A stretch of DNA of 22,731 bases from CAYXDO01 sp964463485 (GTDB taxonomy: Bacteria > Myxococcota > Kuafuiibacteriia > Kuafuiibacteriales > Kuafuiibacteriaceae), in assembly GCA_964463485.1 (NCBI GenBank), contig CAYXDO010000171.1, forward strand, positions 1 to 22,731. Reading direction: 5' to 3'. Below, one piece after another: positions 7,304-15,273 of the stretch (position 1 is the stretch's first letter; the number at the start of each line of letters is the position of its first letter). Both the position numbers and the translations under genes were made by a program. The notes beneath the pieces are model-generated. The model worked only from the letters and a program-made list of their open reading frames with translations, did not search any database and was not told the origin of the DNA.

Positions 7304-9403
7304 ATGCCGATATCCTCCGGCCGAATCCTGCTCCTGTTGGCCTTCCGGAGCCTCTACACCCACAAGGTCAAGAACTTCATCGTCGGCAGCATCATGTTCT
7401 TTGGAACATTGCTCGTCGTGGTCGGACTCTCGATGCTCGACTCGGTCGAGACTTCGATGCAGAAGAGCATCACCGAGAGCGTCGCCGGGCACGTTCAGGT
7501 CTATGACAAAAAGGCCAAGGACGAGCTCGCGCTCTTCGGCGGCGGATTCATGGGTGCGGAGGACCTCGGTCGCATCCCGAACTTCGCTGAAGTCAAGCGC
7601 GCTCTGAGCGCCGATCCGAACGTGAAGGCGGTCATTCCCATGGGAATGGACCTCGCGCTGATGTCGCGCGGGAACGAGCTCGACAGAGTCGCAACGAACC
7701 TGCGCAAAGCCCTGAACGAGAAAGACCAGACTCGCGTCAACGCCATCAAAGGACAGATTCTCGAGATTCGCGACAACCTCGAGAAGGAATACAGGCTCAA
7801 CCTCGCTCGGACCTCCGAGGTCGACAAGATCCAAGAGGCGCTCGCCGACCTCGAGAAGATCAAGGGTGACGAATTCTGGGTTGGCCTGGAAACTCAGCCC
7901 GAGCTCACCGTGCAATACATCGAGACCCACATCGCCCCGCTGCTCCAGGATGGTCGCATCGTATATATGCGCTATCTAGGCACGGACCTGGATGAGTTTT
8001 CGAAGAACTTCGACACCTTCGAGGTCGTCCAAGGAGAGATGGTGCCGAGCGGCAGGCGTGGCTTGCTCCTCAACCAGCTCTTCTACGAGCAGTGGGTGAA
8101 GAACAACGTCGCCAAGCTCCTCGATGAGATAAGGAAGGGTCGCGAGGCCGGCAAGACCATCGCCGAAGATGCGCTCCTCAAGACGAAGTCCCGCCAGGTG
8201 CCCGGTCAGTACGCTCGGGTGATTTATCAGCTCGACCCGGACGAGGTGAAGCATCTCTCGGAGGAGCTCGAGAAATTCATCCCGGAAGCCAAAGGCACGA
8301 TCGCGGAGCGACTCAAGGTCCTGCTCACCGTCAACGACGAAAACTTCGACCTTCGTTACAAGTACTTCTACGATCACGTCGCTCCGCTCATCGACCTGTA
8401 CGAGTTCAAGGTCGGCGACGTGATCACGCTCCAGAGTTACACCAAGGCTGGCTATGTGAAGTCCATCAACCTGAAGCTCTATGGAATCTTCAGGTTCAAG
8501 GGTCTCGAGCGCTCGGAGCTGGCGGGCGGACACAACCTCATCGACGTCATGAGCTTCCGCGACCTATATGGGTTCCTCACCGAGTCGCGACGCAAGGAGA
8601 TCGAAGAGATTCGGTCCAAGAGCGGCGTCCGGGAGCTCGCCGCGACCGACTCCAAGGCCGCGGAGAACGAGCTCTTCGGCTCGGGAGGAGCGCTCGAAGC
8701 GACCGCCGAGCAAACTGGGTTTGACGAGTTCGCTGGAGTCACCGAGGAGCCGCACCTCGAGGAGGATGTCAAAGCCAAGCAAAACGAAACCTTCGACCAA
8801 AAAGCCATCGACGAAGGGGTCGCGCTGAACGCCGCCATCATCCTGAACGATGCGAGCCACCTTCGGGAGAAAATGGCGAAGATCGAGGAGATCGTGAGCA
8901 AGGCCGGCCTCGAGCTCAAGGTCGTCGACTGGCAGACCGCCTCCGGCATGGTCGGCCAATTCATCATCATGATTCGGGTCGTGCTCTACATCGCCATCTC
9001 GATCATCTTCTTGGTCGCCCTCGTCATCATCAATAACTCGATGATCATGGCCACCATGGAGCGAGTGACGGAGATCGGGACGATTCGCGCGATCGGTGCA
9101 CGGCGAAGGTTCGTGCTCGCGTTGTTCCTCCTCGAGACCCTCGCCCTCGGCGTGATCTCGGGTACGGCCGGGTCGCTGGCGGGAGCTGCGGTGGTCACGT
9201 GGATCGGGAAGATCGGGATCCCGGCCCAATCCGATGTCATGGTGTTCTTGTTCGCCGGTCCGAGGCTCTACCCCGCGTTCGGGATCCAACACCTCATCTT
9301 CGCGATCGTGACGATCGTCGTGGTGAGTGTAGTTTCGACCTTCTATCCCGCTCGGCTCGCCACCAGAATTCAACCCATCGAGGCCATGCGAGGTCGCGAA
9401 TGA
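7304..9403 (+). CDS. FtsX-fold ABC transporter permease with very large periplasmic domain
   Basis: 699 residues. One membrane helix near residues 24-46 is followed by about 500 predicted periplasmic residues. Three C-terminal helices follow, near 553-577, 603-637 and 661-685. The cytoplasmic coupling motif EIGTIRAIGARRR and the C-terminal PARLATRIQPIEAMRG are classical FtsX/MacB/LolC-E features. The periplasmic part is rich in Lys/Glu helical stretches (roughly residues 125-190, 265-340 and 425-540), unlike the compact MacB-PCD of about 230 residues. LolC and LolE are usually 400-415 residues, so this is much longer. The ATG at 7304 is three bases after the ATPase stop. The stop overlaps the next permease start in an ATGA. 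Likely one half of a heterodimeric permease. Confidence 0.88.
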   Translation: MPISSGRILLLLAFRSLYTHKVKNFIVGSIMFFGTLLVVVGLSMLDSVETSMQKSITESVAGHVQVYDKKAKDELALFGGGFMGAEDLGRIPNFAEVKRALSADPNVKAVIPMGMDLALMSRGNELDRVATNLRKALNEKDQTRVNAIKGQILEIRDNLEKEYRLNLARTSEVDKIQEALADLEKIKGDEFWVGLETQPELTVQYIETHIAPLLQDGRIVYMRYLGTDLDEFSKNFDTFEVVQGEMVPSGRRGLLLNQLFYEQWVKNNVAKLLDEIRKGREAGKTIAEDALLKTKSRQVPGQYARVIYQLDPDEVKHLSEELEKFIPEAKGTIAERLKVLLTVNDENFDLRYKYFYDHVAPLIDLYEFKVGDVITLQSYTKAGYVKSINLKLYGIFRFKGLERSELAGGHNLIDVMSFRDLYGFLTESRRKEIEEIRSKSGVRELAATDSKAAENELFGSGGALEATAEQTGFDEFAGVTEEPHLEEDVKAKQNETFDQKAIDEGVALNAAIILNDASHLREKMAKIEEIVSKAGLELKVVDWQTASGMVGQFIIMIRVVLYIAISIIFLVALVIINNSMIMATMERVTEIGTIRAIGARRRFVLALFLLETLALGVISGTAGSLAGAAVVTWIGKIGIPAQSDVMVFLFAGPRLYPAFGIQHLIFAIVTIVVVSVVSTFYPARLATRIQPIEAMRGRE

Positions 9404-10743
9404 ACGTCTACTTCATCATCGCCTTCCGAAACCTGGTCCAGGCTCGGCGCCGAACGCTGCTTCTCAGCACGGCGCTCGCCGCGGTCACCGCGCTGCTCGT
9501 CATCCTACTCTCACTCTCCCAGGGTGTCTCTGACACGATGGTCAAGACCGCGACTACCTTGTCCGCAGGTCACGTGAACGTCGCTGGCTTCAACAAAGCC
9601 AAACCCTCCGACGCGGCACCCATCGTCGAAGACTATGCCACGGTGCGAAAGATCGTCGAGGAAAACACGCCGGGACTCGACTTCGTCGTCGACCGCCAGC
9701 GCGGCTGGGGCCGAATCGTGAGTGAAACCTCATCCCTCCAGGCAGGACTCACAGGCATCGACGTCAAGGAGGAGGGTCGACTGATCTCTGCCTTGCGCAT
9801 GGCCAAGGAGAGTGAGTACGTCGAAGAGGGCCGCGATGAGATCACGGGCGATGCGACGAGTCTTTCCAGGGACGGAACCGCGCTCATCTTCGCGGCGCAG
9901 GCCAAGCGGCTCGGCGTGCGAGTCGGAGATCCGTTGACCCTCAACATCGAGCTCTACAACGGCGTCCGAAACACCGCTGACCTCGTCGTAGGCGCGGTCG
10001 CCAAGGACATCGGGTTCATGTCGAACTGGAGCATCTTCACGAACAAAAAGACCCTCCTCGACGTCTATCGAATGAGCCCCAAAGTGACCGGCTCGATCAT
10101 GGTCTACATCAAAGACGAGTCCCAGAGCGAGGCGACCATGGGTAAGCTCCGTGACGTGTTCGCGGCCAAGGGATACCGGATCATGGACCACGACCCTCAG
10201 CCCTTCTGGATGAAGTTCGACACCGTCGCCGGCGAAGACTGGGTGGGCCAGAAGCTCGATCTCACGATCTGGAGCGACGAGGTGAGCTTCCTGTCGTGGG
10301 TCGTCTCCGCCATCGACGGCATCTCCTTCGCGCTCGTCATGGTGCTGATGGTGATCATCGGAATCGGAATCATGAACAACATGTGGATCGCGGTGCGAGA
10401 GAGAACTCAGGAGATCGGAACCCTTCGCGCCATCGGCATGCATCGGAGCCGCACGCTGATCATGTTCATGACGGAGGCGCTCCTGCTCGGGCTCTTTGCG
10501 ACGACCTTAGGGGCGGCGATCGGCGCCTTGATTGCCTCCGCGCTCGATTCGGCGAAGCTCCACATTCCGATCGACGCCGTGCAGATGGTCCTCCTGAGTG
10601 ACACCCTCCACCTGGTCGTGGTCCCGCAGCAAATCGTGGGCTCGATCTTCTTCTTCACGGTGATCACCGGGCTCTCGGCGCTGTGGCCGGCGCTCCGTGC
10701 CGCTCGCCTCGAACCCATCACCGCCATGAACAAAGTTGGATGA
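9400..10743 (+). CDS. Second FtsX-fold ABC transporter permease (LolC/E-like)
   Basis: 447 residues, normal size for LolC/LolE/MacB-type permeases. Helix 1 lies near residues 18-42. A periplasmic domain of about 260 residues follows, then three helices near 305-328, 350-380 and 408-433. The coupling motif QEIGTLRAIGMHRSR and the C-terminal ALRAARLEPITAMNKVG are FtsX-family hallmarks. The start ATG at 9400 overlaps the previous stop as ATGA; a longer reading upstream lies inside the first permease gene and is not needed. Its own stop overlaps the next ATG. With the larger permease and the ATPase it should form a two-permease, mechanotransmission-type ABC transporter that acts on periplasmic or outer-leaflet substrate. 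Confidence 0.9.
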   Translation: MNVYFIIAFRNLVQARRRTLLLSTALAAVTALLVILLSLSQGVSDTMVKTATTLSAGHVNVAGFNKAKPSDAAPIVEDYATVRKIVEENTPGLDFVVDRQRGWGRIVSETSSLQAGLTGIDVKEEGRLISALRMAKESEYVEEGRDEITGDATSLSRDGTALIFAAQAKRLGVRVGDPLTLNIELYNGVRNTADLVVGAVAKDIGFMSNWSIFTNKKTLLDVYRMSPKVTGSIMVYIKDESQSEATMGKLRDVFAAKGYRIMDHDPQPFWMKFDTVAGEDWVGQKLDLTIWSDEVSFLSWVVSAIDGISFALVMVLMVIIGIGIMNNMWIAVRERTQEIGTLRAIGMHRSRTLIMFMTEALLLGLFATTLGAAIGALIASALDSAKLHIPIDAVQMVLLSDTLHLVVVPQQIVGSIFFFTVITGLSALWPALRAARLEPITAMNKVG

Positions 10744-11522
10744 ATGCCATGAGAAAAAACGTCGCCGTACTCAGCCTCTCCCTCTTGACCGCCGCTCGGA
10801 CCGCGAGCGCGCTCACCCAGGCCGAAGTCGACGCCATGGTGAAGACCGTGGACGACCGCCAGCGGAACGGCGGCGACTGGAAGTCCTCGGTCTTCATCGA
10901 GCAGAAGGAGAAGGACAAGAACGACGTCGTGTACGAAGCGATCGCGTATCGCCGCGACGCCGACGACAAGCTCATGATCCTGTTTGCCAAGCCCAAGTCC
11001 GAGGCTGGTAAAGGTTACCTGCGGCTGGACAAGAACCTGTTCATGTACGACCCGACCGTCGGCAAGTGGGAACGGCGCACCGAGCGTGAGCGGATCGGCG
11101 GTACGGACTCCCGTCGATCGGACTTCGATGAGTCTCGCCTGGCGGAGGAGTACGACGCCAGACAGGTAGGGGAGGAGAAGCTTGGGCCGTACGAAGCGGT
11201 CAAGCTGGAGCTGAAGGCCAAGGAAGGCGTCGACGTCGCCTACCCGATGATTCAGTTGTGGGTCGACAAGTCTACCGTCAACGTACTCAAGCGCCAGGAG
11301 TTCGCGCTCTCGAACCGGCTCATGCGCACGGCGTTCTACCCAAAATGGGAGAAAATGTTCAGCCCGTCGAAGGGGCAAGACATTTATTACCCCAAAGAGA
11401 TCCGGATTTTCGACGAAATCGAGAAGGGGAACAAGACCACGATTCTCATCCAAAAGGTCGATCTCAACACGCTGGATCCGAACATCTTCACCAAGGCCTG
11501 GCTCGAGAGCAAATCGCGGTGA
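10740..11522 (+). CDS. LolA-like periplasmic protein (outer membrane lipoprotein-sorting/TP_0789-like family)
   Basis: 260 residues. A signal peptide is visible (MRKNVAVLSLSLLTAARTASA). The mature part has the alternating strand pattern of LolA_like proteins: SSVFIEQKEKDKNDVVYEAIAYRRDADDKLMILFAKP, then GKGYLRLDKNLFMYDPTVGKWERRT, later QDIYYPKEIRIFDEIEKGNKTTILIQKVDLN. These proteins form an open half-barrel that carries lipids or lipoproteins across the periplasm. ATG 10740 overlaps the permease stop (ATGA); ATG 10749 gives a cleaner signal peptide and may be the true start. The stop overlaps the GTG of the barrel gene. Position in the operon argues that it receives cargo from the ABC permeases. 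Confidence 0.85.
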   Translation: MNAMRKNVAVLSLSLLTAARTASALTQAEVDAMVKTVDDRQRNGGDWKSSVFIEQKEKDKNDVVYEAIAYRRDADDKLMILFAKPKSEAGKGYLRLDKNLFMYDPTVGKWERRTERERIGGTDSRRSDFDESRLAEEYDARQVGEEKLGPYEAVKLELKAKEGVDVAYPMIQLWVDKSTVNVLKRQEFALSNRLMRTAFYPKWEKMFSPSKGQDIYYPKEIRIFDEIEKGNKTTILIQKVDLNTLDPNIFTKAWLESKSR

Positions 11523-13198
11523 GTCGAGAACCCGTGGCCCTGCTTCGGTGCGGTCGTCGCCGGCTGGCGGGCTTGGTCCAGCTCTGCGCGACGATCGTCC
11601 TGCCTGCGACCGTCACCGCGCAAACGAACACCGCCTCTGTCGCCACCTCCTCGGTGACCTCGGACGCTCGCGACGCCGAATTTTTCGGTGAATCGGATGG
11701 TCGTGACTCCGACATTTTTGGCGGCGCGGAGCCCGCGCAGCCCCAAGGACAAGTCGAGACTCCGGTGGGCTTCCCTCCAGAAGGAGAGGAGCTCGACCGA
11801 AGCCTCACCGGAGACAGCTCCGGGCGCATGTTCGCGACCCTCGTCGACACCAATGACCGGCTGCAGATCGGCGGAAGAACGTACCTTCGCCTCGACTACT
11901 CGGCGGCGCAGGAAGTGGCCGCCGAAGAGAATCGGGTGTCGAGCCCAAACTTGGTCGATCTCTATTTCGACGCTCGCCCGAACGACCGGCTCCGAGCGTA
12001 CGCGCGGGGGCGGCTTCGCTACAACCCGACGCTGACCGAGGGAGAGATATCCACGAATCCTTTTGCGCCCAGCGGCTCACCGGTGAGTGTATCGCTCGAC
12101 CAGCTGTATGCGAAGTTCGACGTGGAACAGAAGCTCTTCGTCACCGTCGGAAAGCAATCGGTGAAGTGGGGAACCGGGCGGTTCTGGAACCCGACGGACT
12201 TTCTCAACCGCCAACGCCTCAGCCCCCTCGAGGTGTTCGACGAGCGCCTCGGCGTTGGGTTGGTCAAGCTTCACGTTCCTTTCGAGTCGCTCGGTTGGAA
12301 TCTGTACGCGATCGCCTCCATGGACGGCGCGTCATCGGCCGAGGAGATCGGCGGAGCGGCCCGTGCGGAGATCCTCCTCGACCAAACCGAAGTGAGTTTG
12401 TCCGCTGCTGCGAGAAAGGACCAACCCACCATCCTCGGACTCGATATTTCCTCCGGGGTCTGGCTGTTCGATCTCAGGGCCGAGCTTGCGCTCACCCACG
12501 GCGTCAAGACGAGCTTCTGGGAGGGTGAGTTTTCCATCGCGCCGGTCATCGAGTCCTTCGACGACTTGAAGACGCCCAAGCGGGTCGATCGGTCCGATGA
12601 GTGGATTCCGCAGCTCGTGCTCGGCGCAGAGGTTTCCATCAAATACTCCGATGAAGATAATCTGACGATCGGTGCCGAATACTTCTACAACGGCGCGGGC
12701 TACGACGACGAAAGTCAGTACCCCTGGCTCGTCGCGAGAAACGCGGGGTGCGGAGTACTCGCCGAGACCGCCTCGTCGACCACGGCGAAGAGCCTGTCGC
12801 AACAGCTCTCCTGCGAAGGTTCGGCCAGTGACTCGATTCCGTTCCTGTACCTCGGCAAGCACTACGCAGCTGCCTACTTGCTGCTGATGGCTCCTGGTTC
12901 CTGGAACGACACGACCGTCATCGCCTCGGCATTGGCGAATCTCTCGGACCTCTCCATGCTCATGCGGCTCGACTGGAGAGTCAGCCTCTTGACCTATCTT
13001 CAAGCCAACTTCTACCTGAGTGGACACCTGGGGACCCACGGCGGCGAGTTTCGGTTTGGTAGCTCGATCCCCTTGAGAGGGTTGACGACGATCCCCGGAA
13101 TCACGCTCGACCCCGCGTTCGCGGGCCTGGCCCAAGCTGGGATTCAATGGCCTGCGCCGCTGTTCGAGGCTGGCCTCGGAATGACTCTGAATTTTTGA
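11519..13198 (+). CDS. Outer-membrane beta-barrel protein, partner of the ABC/LolA-like operon
   Basis: About 559 residues from GTG 11519, which overlaps the LolA-like stop as GTGA. A signal peptide is apparent (RRRLAGLVQLCATIVLPATVTAQ), followed by an acidic, disordered stretch of about 60 residues. Then come repeated amphipathic strands (TYLRLDYSAAQEVA, LYFDARPNDRLRAYARGRLRY, QLYAKFDVEQKLFVTVGKQ) and a C-terminal MTLNF ending in Phe, as expected for BAM-folded barrels. The segment VGKQSVKWGTGRFWNPTDFLN resembles a GRQ...WG...NP.D motif of some porin-like families; this is a weak match. Two cysteine-containing loops occur near residues 412 and 435. The role is inferred from context: outer-membrane acceptor or exit channel for cargo moved by the ABC permeases and LolA-like protein. 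Confidence 0.8.
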   Translation: MSREPVALLRCGRRRLAGLVQLCATIVLPATVTAQTNTASVATSSVTSDARDAEFFGESDGRDSDIFGGAEPAQPQGQVETPVGFPPEGEELDRSLTGDSSGRMFATLVDTNDRLQIGGRTYLRLDYSAAQEVAAEENRVSSPNLVDLYFDARPNDRLRAYARGRLRYNPTLTEGEISTNPFAPSGSPVSVSLDQLYAKFDVEQKLFVTVGKQSVKWGTGRFWNPTDFLNRQRLSPLEVFDERLGVGLVKLHVPFESLGWNLYAIASMDGASSAEEIGGAARAEILLDQTEVSLSAAARKDQPTILGLDISSGVWLFDLRAELALTHGVKTSFWEGEFSIAPVIESFDDLKTPKRVDRSDEWIPQLVLGAEVSIKYSDEDNLTIGAEYFYNGAGYDDESQYPWLVARNAGCGVLAETASSTTAKSLSQQLSCEGSASDSIPFLYLGKHYAAAYLLLMAPGSWNDTTVIASALANLSDLSMLMRLDWRVSLLTYLQANFYLSGHLGTHGGEFRFGSSIPLRGLTTIPGITLDPAFAGLAQAGIQWPAPLFEAGLGMTLNF

Positions 13199-13454
13199 CG
13201 TCGAAGACCCATCGCCCCCTGTCGCGCAATCGGTCCGGACCGAGCCGGACCCGGAAACCGGCCGTCGGCACAACCAGTACAATCCACACAGCCTCGACTT
13301 TCGGAACCGCATCGTCCAACTCTACGATCGCATCGATCCGAAGATCGTGTACGCGATATTGACTCAGCGACGGAAAGACCTCCTCGTGCTGGCGGATTTA
13401 CTCACTCGGGCGCTCGAGGGTGAGTCTGGCTCGTCGACCGGGGTCCGCGGCTAA
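13191..13454 (+). CDS. Small ORF with coding character but no canonical start
   Basis: The frame is open from just after TGA 13188-13190 to TAA 13452-13454 (up to 87 residues). The first codons are ATT TTT GAC GTC. There is no ATG, GTG, TTG or CTG before GTG 13347. The second half reads like a real helical protein: HNQYNPHSLDFRNRIVQLYD, then IDPKIVYAILTQRRKDLLVL, then ADLLTRALEG. Third codon positions are mostly G/C, as in the neighbours. It starts inside the last codons of the beta-barrel gene in another frame, so re-initiation at an ATT codon, a frameshift product, or a degraded gene are all possible. The barrel gene itself ends normally with Phe. No family recognised. It lies ahead of the operon terminator, so it is probably transcribed with the operon. 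Confidence 0.4.
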   Translation: MFDVEDPSPPVAQSVRTEPDPETGRRHNQYNPHSLDFRNRIVQLYDRIDPKIVYAILTQRRKDLLVLADLLTRALEGESGSSTGVRG

Positions 13455-13474
13455 CTCGGAAGCCACGCCCACGC

Positions 13475-13488
13475 CGGGTCGAGACCCG
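13475..13488. repeat. Short perfect inverted repeat CGGGTC-GA-GACCCG
   Basis: A 6-bp perfect inverted repeat with a 2-bp centre sits between the small ORF and the intrinsic terminator. It could be an operator half-site pair or simply chance in GC-rich DNA. It has no T-tract. Confidence 0.35.
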
Positions 13489-13547
13489 CACCGCGATTGC
13501 GGAGTCGACCGCGAACGGCCGACCCAGCTATCCGGCCCAGCCCTCTT

Positions 13548-13575
13548 CCCCATGAGGCTCCATGGGGTTTGTTTG
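13548..13575 (+). terminator. Rho-independent terminator of the ABC operon
   Basis: CCCCATG (13548-13554), a 6-nt loop AGGCTC, then CATGGGG (13561-13567) form a perfect 7-bp stem directly followed by TTTGTTTG. It lies after the five-gene operon and the small ORF and about 65 bp before the acyltransferase start. It should separate the exporter operon from the glycerolipid operon. Confidence 0.7.
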
Positions 13576-13641
13576 AGCTTCGTTGCGGCGGTCTTCGGAC
13601 AAGCTGACCTGCACCCTGCAATCGAGTAGCTTCACCCGGCC

Positions 13642-15273
13642 ATGCGCGCAGAAGACAGGCAACGGGCTCTCGCCGACGTGAAGAGCCGCGTAGTCTCCGA
13701 GCACCTCGCGGCGAGCCGCCCGCTCGACGAGATCCTCGCGGAGTCGATCTACCTCGAGCGCAAGCGCCTCAAAGAGGAGGCTTCGGGAGAGCGCACGGAT
13801 ATCGACCGCGCCTTTTGGGACCACGTCGAAAAGGACCTTCGACGTTCCTCCCGGCGCACCCAAGAAGACCTCCTGGCCGAGGCCGTCGAACATTACGCCA
13901 AGGAGATCGTGGGCCACTTCGATCCGCGTGTATATCGCGCGGTCACCCGCGTCCTTCCGCCCGCGCTCGGTGTCCTGTTGAACGCGGCCTCCCCCAAGCG
14001 CCTCCTGACTCACCTTCCCGACTTGCCCAAAGTCGACCAGGCCTTGGAGCTGATCGGCGAGATCGCCCACCTGAAGAAGCTCTGCGACGCCGGCGTGGTG
14101 ATTTTGGTACCCACTCACCTCTCGAACCTCGACTCCATCATCATGGGGTACGCGCTGTATCGGATGGGTTTGCCGCCCTTCCTGTACGGCGCAGGGCTCA
14201 ACCTCTTCGCCAACCCGATGCTGGGTTACTTCATGCACAACCTCGGCGCGTACACGGTCGATCGCAAGAAGACCGACCCTTTGTACAAGGACGTCCTGAA
14301 GGCGTATGCGACGACGACCCTCGAGCTCGGCTACGACAACATCTTCTTTCCCGGCGGAACTCGCTCGCGGTCGGGAGGTGTCGAAAAACGCCTGAAGCTG
14401 GGGCTGCTCGGAACCGGCGTGGACGCCTACGTCGCCAACCTCCAGCGCAAGGTGCCTCGACCCAAGGTGTACGTCGTTCCGGTGTCGTTGTCGTATCAGC
14501 TCGTGCTCGAGGCGGAGACTCTCGTCGACGACTTCCTGAAGGACGCCGGCAAGTCTAGGTACATCATCTCCGACGATGAGTTCAGCCGACCCAAGCAAGT
14601 GGCCGAGTTCGTGTCACACCTCCTGAGTCTAGACGACAAGATATGGTTCAGCGTGGGCCGAGGGTACGACCCTTTCGGCAACCCGGTCGACGACGACGGA
14701 GAGAGCTTGGACCCCATGGGTCGCAAGATCGACACGGCTCGCTACGTCCTTGTCGATGGCGTCCCCGAGAGTCGCGCCGATCGCGACGCCGAGTACACTC
14801 GAGAGTTGGGAGAAAGAATCGCCGACGCGTTTTTTGCCGAAAACGTGCTGATGTCGACCCACATCCTCGCGCGCGCCGTCTTTGGTCTGCTCCGAAAGAG
14901 CTCACCCACCAAGGACGTGCTTCGCACGATTCGGACCGGCAGCCCGCACGAAGAACTCGACCTCGCGGCGGTTCACACCACCGTGGAGCAGCTCCTTGGT
15001 CAGCTTCGGAGGCTCGAGGCCGAACGGAAGGTTCGGCTCGACCCCACGGTCAAGACGGCCCGCGCCGACGACGTAGTCGCCGACGGACTGCGACATTTCG
15101 CGATCTATCACGCCACGCCCGCCGCGACTCGGAAGGGAGATCGCGTCATGCCAACCGACCGCGCGCTCCTCTTTTACTACCAGAATCGAGTGGAAGGGTA
15201 CGGCGTCTGGCCGGAGCCCGAGGTCCCGCCCGCTCTCTCCGCTGACCACCGCGGCCTCGGAGGTGCGCGATGA
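13642..15273 (+). CDS. PlsB/PlsC-type glycerolipid acyltransferase
   Basis: 543 residues. Acyltransferase block I is PTHLSNLDS with the catalytic H-x4-D pair (His159, Asp164). Block II-like LYGAGLNLFANPMLGYFMHNLGAYTVDR and block III FFPGGTRSRSG (around residues 235-245) follow. It should transfer an acyl group to glycerol-3-phosphate or a related acceptor; the long N- and C-terminal helical extensions are closer to PlsB-type GPAT than to the roughly 250-residue PlsC enzymes. Block III normally reads FxEGTR or FxEGGR; here the Glu position is Gly. The ATG at 13642 has no clear ribosome-binding site. The stop overlaps the next ATG (ATGA). Context with a GpsA-like enzyme and an App1-like phosphatase supports a lysophosphatidate or phosphatidate pathway role. 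Confidence 0.85.
   Translation: MRAEDRQRALADVKSRVVSEHLAASRPLDEILAESIYLERKRLKEEASGERTDIDRAFWDHVEKDLRRSSRRTQEDLLAEAVEHYAKEIVGHFDPRVYRAVTRVLPPALGVLLNAASPKRLLTHLPDLPKVDQALELIGEIAHLKKLCDAGVVILVPTHLSNLDSIIMGYALYRMGLPPFLYGAGLNLFANPMLGYFMHNLGAYTVDRKKTDPLYKDVLKAYATTTLELGYDNIFFPGGTRSRSGGVEKRLKLGLLGTGVDAYVANLQRKVPRPKVYVVPVSLSYQLVLEAETLVDDFLKDAGKSRYIISDDEFSRPKQVAEFVSHLLSLDDKIWFSVGRGYDPFGNPVDDDGESLDPMGRKIDTARYVLVDGVPESRADRDAEYTRELGERIADAFFAENVLMSTHILARAVFGLLRKSSPTKDVLRTIRTGSPHEELDLAAVHTTVEQLLGQLRRLEAERKVRLDPTVKTARADDVVADGLRHFAIYHATPAATRKGDRVMPTDRALLFYYQNRVEGYGVWPEPEVPPALSADHRGLGGAR

Noticed and set aside
6596..7930. 444-codon minus-strand ORF opposite the ABC ATPase and permease
   Set aside because: The plus strand encodes complete Walker A, signature and Walker B motifs. 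The minus frame is low-complexity and has no recognisable domain; it is open because of GC bias.
10407..11453. 348-codon minus-strand ORF opposite permease 2 and the LolA-like gene
   Set aside because: Antisense shadow of two clear plus-strand genes; no domain or ribosome-binding site seen.
13140..13210. Frameshift at the end of the beta-barrel gene joining it to the next ORF
   Set aside because: The barrel already ends with a C-terminal Phe typical of outer-membrane proteins, so a normal stop is more likely than a sequencing error.
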